From contig RDZG01000075.1 of assembly GCA_004293915.1 (NCBI GenBank), forward strand, positions 1 through 52,453: a stretch of DNA of 52,453 nt. The letters are read 5' to 3'. Positions within the stretch are counted from its first letter, which is position 1; every line of letters begins with the position of its first letter. Position numbers and translations under genes: made by a program. Origin of the DNA: Bacteroidota bacterium. GTDB lineage: Bacteria > Bacteroidota > Bacteroidia > Cytophagales > UBA9547. This document shows, piece by piece, positions 49,152 through 52,453 of this stretch. Below the pieces are notes generated by a model. That model did not search any database. It was not told where the DNA came from and saw nothing but the letters and a program-made list of their open reading frames with translations.

Positions 49152-49437
49152 TATAATCATACTTCCTCAGGCTCAAGCAGAAATAGAATTATCATATCTT
49201 TATTACAAAAATAAAGTATCAACTCAAATAGCTAAAAAATACATAAATGAAATTGAGCTTGCATATAAAATATTGAAAAAAAATCCCTTTTTTCATGTCA
49301 TAAAGAAAAACTATCGTGCTTTACCGCTAATGAAATTCCCTTTTTTGATAATTTTTGAGGTTTTTGAAGATATCAAAACCGTAAAAATTCTTAGTGTTTT
49401 CAACACAAATCAAGTTACAAAAAAATATCCTGATTAG
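49141..49437 (+). CDS. RelE/ParE-family toxin
   Basis: A 98-residue protein of the RelE/ParE superfamily. It has Ile-Ile-Leu-Pro-Gln-Ala-Gln-Ala-Glu-Ile-Glu-Leu-Ser-Tyr-Leu-Tyr-Tyr, a long helix pair with Lys-Lys-Tyr-Ile-Asn-Glu-Ile, then beta strands Tyr-Arg-Ala-Leu-Pro-Leu-Met-Lys-Phe-Pro-Phe-Leu-Ile-Ile-Phe-Glu-Val. ParE members poison gyrase and RelE members cut mRNA; the Phe-Pro-Phe strand fits the ParE branch common in Bacteroidota, but the target is not certain. It is coupled to the antitoxin by overlap. Confidence 0.85.
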   Translation: MNFNIIILPQAQAEIELSYLYYKNKVSTQIAKKYINEIELAYKILKKNPFFHVIKKNYRALPLMKFPFLIIFEVFEDIKTVKILSVFNTNQVTKKYPD

Positions 49438-49504
49438 ATTATTTTTTTAAAAATATTAGATTTTTTTATTCATTTTATCAATAGTTTGAAAATTTTTATG
49501 CTAA

Positions 49505-51136
49505 TTGTCGTACTCAAAAAAAGAATCTAAAATCATTTACCATATGCAAGACGAAGGCTTAAAACTAATCGAAACCGAATTTGAAATTTTAACTTATTTA
49601 TTCTATGCTTTTATTGTTTTTATTGTGATAGTAGCAATAAAAGACATCTTTTTTAATAAAAAACATACCATAAAACATAATTTTCCAGTTGTTGGACATT
49701 TGCGATATTTGCTAGAAAAAATTGGTCCCGAACTTCGTCAGTATATTGTTGCAAACAATCGTGAAGAGTTGCCTTTCAATCGCAGCCAACGTTCGTGGAT
49801 TTATGCATCGGCAAAAAAAGAAAATAATTATTCGGGCTTCGGAACCGATCAAGATATTTATGAACCAGGTCATATTTTTATAAAACCTGCAGTATTTCCT
49901 TTTAATGTAAAAAAAGATCATATCAATTTTGCAGACCCTTCCTTTTTACCTTGTGCAAAAGTAATCGGATTGGCATCGAACCGTGCAAAGCCTTTTAGAC
50001 CTTATTCTGTTGTAAATATTTCTGCCATGAGCTATGGCTCACTTTCGGCAGCAGCAGTTGAAAGCATGAACAAAGGTGCTTTAAAAGCAGGATGTTATCA
50101 TAATACAGGGGAGGGGGGACTTTCTCCTTATCACAGTTTTGGTGCAGATGTAGTTTTTCATTTTGGTACAGGTTATTTTGGAGTGAGAGATGACGAAGGC
50201 AATTTTTCGATACCTAAAATCAAGAAATTAGTAGAAGAAAAACCATTTGTAAAAGCCATAGAAATAAAACTTTCGCAAGGGGCAAAACCTGGAAAAGGCG
50301 GAGTTTTGCCTGCAGCAAAAGTAACAAAAGAAATTTCTGAAATCAGACATGTACCTATTGGTAAAGATGTGCTTTCTCCAGTAAATCATACTGCATTTAG
50401 CAACATGGAAGAATTGGTTGATTTTGTAGAATCTATTGCTGAAAACACAGGATTGCCTGTGGGTATAAAATCGGCTGTTGGTAAAATGGATCAATGGGAA
50501 GAGTTGGCTTTGATAATGAAAAAAACGGGTAGAGGTCCCGATTTTATTACTATCGATGGTGGCGAAGGTGGCACAGGTGCTGCTCCGCCAGCTTTTGCAG
50601 ATAGTGTTTCGTTGCCTTTGGTGCATGCTTTTTCAAATGTTTATAAAGTGTTTGCAAAACATGGACTTACAAACCGCATAGTTTTTATTGCTTCGGGCAA
50701 ATTGGGCTTTCCTGCAAATGCGTTAATGGCTTTTTCGATGGGTGCTGATTTAATTAATGTGGCACGTGAAGCCATGATTTCTATTGGTTGCATTCAAGCT
50801 CAGGTTTGCCATACAAACCGTTGTCCGGCTGGAATTGCCACCAACAGCAAATGGTTGCAAGCAGGTGTTGATCCTACTTTAAAATCTGAACGTTTTTATA
50901 ATTATGTTAAAAACTTACGCAAAGAAATACTTGAAATTACACATGCTTGTGGTTACGAACACCCTTGCCAAATGAAAATGGAAGATGTAGAATTAAGTGC
51001 TGGCGGACATGAACTTACAAAAACCCTAAAAGAAAATTATGGTTACGAAAAAGCTGATGTTCCATTTGTGTCATTTGCAAATTTAAAAGATAATTATCTA
51101 GGTGGTATAAATAAAACGGTACTTGAAAAAGCATAG
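49505..51136 (+). CDS. FMN-binding glutamate-synthase-like protein
   Basis: A 543-residue protein with the FMN-binding (alpha/beta)8 domain of glutamate synthase, without the amidotransferase part. A membrane helix (about 30-48) is followed by His-Asn-Phe-Pro-Val-Val-Gly-His-Leu-Arg-Tyr-Leu-Leu-Glu, Met-Ser-Tyr-Gly-Ser-Leu-Ser, Asn-Thr-Gly-Glu-Gly-Gly-Leu-Ser, Asp-Gly-Gly-Glu-Gly-Gly-Thr-Gly-Ala-Ala, and the 3Fe-4S-like cysteines in Gln-Val-Cys-His-Thr-Asn-Arg-Cys-Pro-Ala-Gly. It is likely a membrane-bound flavoprotein oxidoreductase of unknown substrate. The start is uncertain: TTG at 49505 or ATG at 49544, the latter just before the helix. Confidence 0.87.
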   Translation: MSYSKKESKIIYHMQDEGLKLIETEFEILTYLFYAFIVFIVIVAIKDIFFNKKHTIKHNFPVVGHLRYLLEKIGPELRQYIVANNREELPFNRSQRSWIYASAKKENNYSGFGTDQDIYEPGHIFIKPAVFPFNVKKDHINFADPSFLPCAKVIGLASNRAKPFRPYSVVNISAMSYGSLSAAAVESMNKGALKAGCYHNTGEGGLSPYHSFGADVVFHFGTGYFGVRDDEGNFSIPKIKKLVEEKPFVKAIEIKLSQGAKPGKGGVLPAAKVTKEISEIRHVPIGKDVLSPVNHTAFSNMEELVDFVESIAENTGLPVGIKSAVGKMDQWEELALIMKKTGRGPDFITIDGGEGGTGAAPPAFADSVSLPLVHAFSNVYKVFAKHGLTNRIVFIASGKLGFPANALMAFSMGADLINVAREAMISIGCIQAQVCHTNRCPAGIATNSKWLQAGVDPTLKSERFYNYVKNLRKEILEITHACGYEHPCQMKMEDVELSAGGHELTKTLKENYGYEKADVPFVSFANLKDNYLGGINKTVLEKA

Positions 51137-51245
51137 TTTTTCGATTTAATATGTGTTTTTAAACTTATTCATATCGAAAAATAATATGTACTTTTTGAAC
51201 AGAACATTTTAGCATGTAGATAAAAGCTAAAAATTTTTGATTGAT

Positions 51246-51283
51246 TTGTTGGTGAAAAGAACACCAACAAAAGGCGGAAGCCT
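51246..51283 (+). other. Two back-to-back hairpins upstream of the DUF3828-like gene
   Basis: A perfect 9-bp stem TTGTTGGTG/CACCAACAA (51246-51254, 51262-51270) with a 7-nt loop is followed after one base by AGGC-GGAA-GCCT (51272-51283), a 4-bp stem with a GNRA-type loop. There is no T-run, so it is not a simple terminator. It could be a small structured leader RNA. Confidence 0.5.
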
Positions 51284-51312
51284 GATTTCACAATATTAAG
51301 ATGGGAATAACT

Positions 51313-51744
51313 ATGGAAAATTTAAAATCGCTTTACATCATAGGAATTTTATTTTTTATAAACTTTAATTGTAATGGAATTAATCTTGATAGCTTAGAGA
51401 ACAAAAAAATTATAAATCATTTAACAGTGTTTTATAGAAGTTACATACATGAGAATGTTAAAATGCCCACTAATGATTATAAAATCAATTTAATTAAGAA
51501 GAAATACTGTACAAATAAATTGTTACAAAAAATCGAATTAGATGACTTAGATTTTGATCCATTAGTAAATGCTCAAGATTATGACTTAGAATGGCTTAAA
51601 ACCTTAACCATAAAAGAAATAATTACGAAAAAAAATACTTTTTCAGTATCATATATAGATAATTTTAGCAAGAAAAGGATTTTCCTTTCTGTAACAGTTA
51701 TTAATGAAAGTGGGAGTTATAAAATATCTTTCGTAAAATATTAA
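51313..51744 (+). CDS. DUF3828-like secreted protein
   Basis: A protein of about 143 residues with a signal peptide (Leu-Tyr-Ile-Ile-Gly-Ile-Leu-Phe-Phe-Ile region). The mature part has Val-Phe-Tyr-Arg-Ser-Tyr-Ile, Lys-Lys-Tyr-Cys-Thr-x-x-Leu, Asp-Phe-Asp-Pro-Leu-Val-Asn-Ala-Gln-Asp and a C-terminal beta region, the layout of DUF3828 and related periplasmic domains. The function is not known. I chose the ATG at 51313 because it places the hydrophobic segment as a normal signal peptide; 51301 is possible. It sits between two hairpins and the left repeat of the RAYT element, possibly as passenger DNA. Confidence 0.72.
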   Translation: MENLKSLYIIGILFFINFNCNGINLDSLENKKIINHLTVFYRSYIHENVKMPTNDYKINLIKKKYCTNKLLQKIELDDLDFDPLVNAQDYDLEWLKTLTIKEIITKKNTFSVSYIDNFSKKRIFLSVTVINESGSYKISFVKY

Positions 51745-51754
51745 CCACTTTCAC

Positions 51755-51792
51755 GCTCTTCAGAATTTGTAATTCCGAAGCCATATCATAGG
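51755..51792. repeat. Left inverted repeat of the RAYT element (family 2)
   Basis: A 38-bp segment with the palindrome CTTCAGAATT-TGT-AATTCCGAAG at 51758-51780. Its reverse complement matches 52416-52453 with three mismatches. It lies 27 bp before the transposase start. Confidence 0.85.
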
Positions 51793-51819
51793 ATTTTCAA
51801 TCCGTATTAAATTTGTATA

Positions 51820-52401
51820 ATGGGATTTGCATATACTATAAAAGATCAAGGTGCAACATATTTTGTAACATTTACAGTACATCAGTGGGCAGATGTTTTT
51901 ACTAAAGAAATCTATATTGATGAATTATTAATGAGCTTAAAATATTGTCAAGAAAACAAAGGTTTAGAAATTTTTGCGTGGGTAATAATGAGCAATCATT
52001 TGCACATGATTGTTAGAGCAAAAAATGAAAATTTGAGTGATATAATTCGAGATTTTAAAAAATATACTTCAAAATCAATATTCAACAAAATTATGAATAA
52101 CGAAAAAGAAAGCAGGAAAGAGTGGTTGTTGAAAGTTCTCAGTTTCAATGATAAAATTGAAAGCAGGAAAGAGTGGTTGTTGAAAGTTCTCAGTTTCAAT
52201 GATAAAATTTGGTTTTGGGAGGAGGGCTATCATGGAGAAGAGATTTTTACTTCAGCCTTTTATGATACAAAGGTAAATTATATACATTTGAACCCAGTAA
52301 GAGCAGGAATTGTAGAAAAAGAACAAGAATATATAAATAGTAGTGCGGGAGAGTTTTATGGAATTAGAAAGAGTAAATTAAATTTATGTACTTTTGGTTG
52401 A
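51820..52401 (+). CDS. REP-associated tyrosine transposase (RAYT) with internal 51-bp duplication
   Basis: A 193-residue RAYT. The HUH pair is His60/His62 in Ser-Asn-His-Leu-His-Met-Ile-Val, and the likely nucleophile is Tyr154 in Asn-Tyr-Ile-His-Leu-Asn-Pro-Val-Arg-Ala-Gly, the clearest RAYT signature. Residues 97-130 contain the 17-residue unit Glu-Ser-Arg-Lys-Glu-Trp-Leu-Leu-Lys-Val twice, from an exact DNA duplication; a single copy would give about 176 residues, closer to the usual size. The gene is bracketed by 38-bp inverted repeats containing a palindrome of its own, distinct from that of the RAYT at 1229. The duplication lies between the HUH and Tyr parts and may or may not impair catalysis. 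Confidence 0.92.
   Translation: MGFAYTIKDQGATYFVTFTVHQWADVFTKEIYIDELLMSLKYCQENKGLEIFAWVIMSNHLHMIVRAKNENLSDIIRDFKKYTSKSIFNKIMNNEKESRKEWLLKVLSFNDKIESRKEWLLKVLSFNDKIWFWEEGYHGEEIFTSAFYDTKVNYIHLNPVRAGIVEKEQEYINSSAGEFYGIRKSKLNLCTFG
52108..52209. repeat. Exact 51-bp tandem duplication in the RAYT gene
   Basis: 52108-52158 and 52159-52209 are identical over all 51 bp, beginning GAAAGCAGGAAAGAG. Full identity means a recent event or an assembly artefact; it keeps the frame. Confidence 0.95.
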
Positions 52402-52415
52402 AACGGTTCAAAGAA

Positions 52416-52453
52416 CCTATGATAAGGCTTCGGAATTATAAATTCCGAAGAGC
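52416..52453. repeat. Right inverted repeat of the RAYT element (family 2)
   Basis: The palindrome CTTCGGAATT-ATA-AATTCCGAAG (52428-52450) within a 38-bp copy inverted relative to 51755-51792. It runs to the last base of the window, so its true end may lie beyond. Confidence 0.85.

Noticed and set aside
51137-51181. Terminator after the FMN-binding protein
   Set aside because: A 9-bp stem TTTTTCGAT/ATCGAAAAA exists, but with a 27-nt loop and no following T-run; too weak to call.

Overview
The window reads as a chromosomal segment of an AT-rich member of the Bacteroidota. The evidence is: type IX secretion (Por) C-terminal sorting domains on large secreted proteins; BACON, lamin-tail and RCC1 surface-protein architectures; promoters of the Bacteroidota form TTTG-N19-TAnnTTTG; almost no Shine-Dalgarno sequences; and RAYT-type transposases with their palindromes. 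The exact genus cannot be read from the sequence. A Chitinophagia/Saprospiria-like lineage is a guess.

Layout. 1-2.8 kb is an accessory patch: a decayed IS transposase, a REP-associated tyrosine transposase (RAYT) with five copies of a 33-bp palindrome (one in frame inside the transposase gene itself), a second kind of palindrome, a dispersed ~55-bp repeat and an eleven-copy 21-bp tandem array. 2.8-5.7 kb is a large T9SS-exported RCC1/BACON protein. 5.8-12.8 kb is mostly housekeeping: an isolated nuoIJK operon on the minus strand, crcB, a sodium/solute symporter, lysA, menC, and an OmpA-domain gene broken by a frameshift. 12.9-18.6 kb is a same-strand run of envelope and secreted genes (repeat-rich fibre-like protein behind a pentanucleotide microsatellite, lipoproteins, a trypsin-like protease with a T9SS tail). 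18.8-26.7 kb has a dolichol-phosphate-mannose-synthase-like glycosyltransferase, asd, a PAS histidine kinase and a lamin-tail protein.

26.8-35.6 kb is almost entirely minus strand: an RhlE-type helicase, an export/polysaccharide operon with zero gene spacing (TolC-like protein, O-antigen-polymerase-like protein, WbpD-like acetyltransferase), parB, parA and glmM. From 35.7 kb rightwards nearly all genes are on the plus strand: mazG, rpoN, ftsK, lolA, pyrF, metZ, yraN, an SbtA-like transporter, a broken DUF2490 gene, a toxin-antitoxin pair, an FMN-binding glutamate-synthase-like protein and a DUF3828-like protein. A cluster of DnaA-box-like sites lies just upstream of parA, close to where gene orientation flips, so a chromosomal origin here is a reasonable hypothesis. 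The window ends in a second RAYT that is flanked by 38-bp inverted repeats carrying its own palindrome and contains an exact 51-bp internal duplication.

The genes supply amino-acid synthesis (lysA, asd, metZ), menaquinone and respiration (menC, nuoIJK), envelope building (glmM, lolA, polysaccharide genes), chromosome segregation (parAB, ftsK) and transcription (rpoN). The most unusual content is the repeat biology at both ends, in which at least two transposase/palindrome families sit side by side with two further palindrome types.
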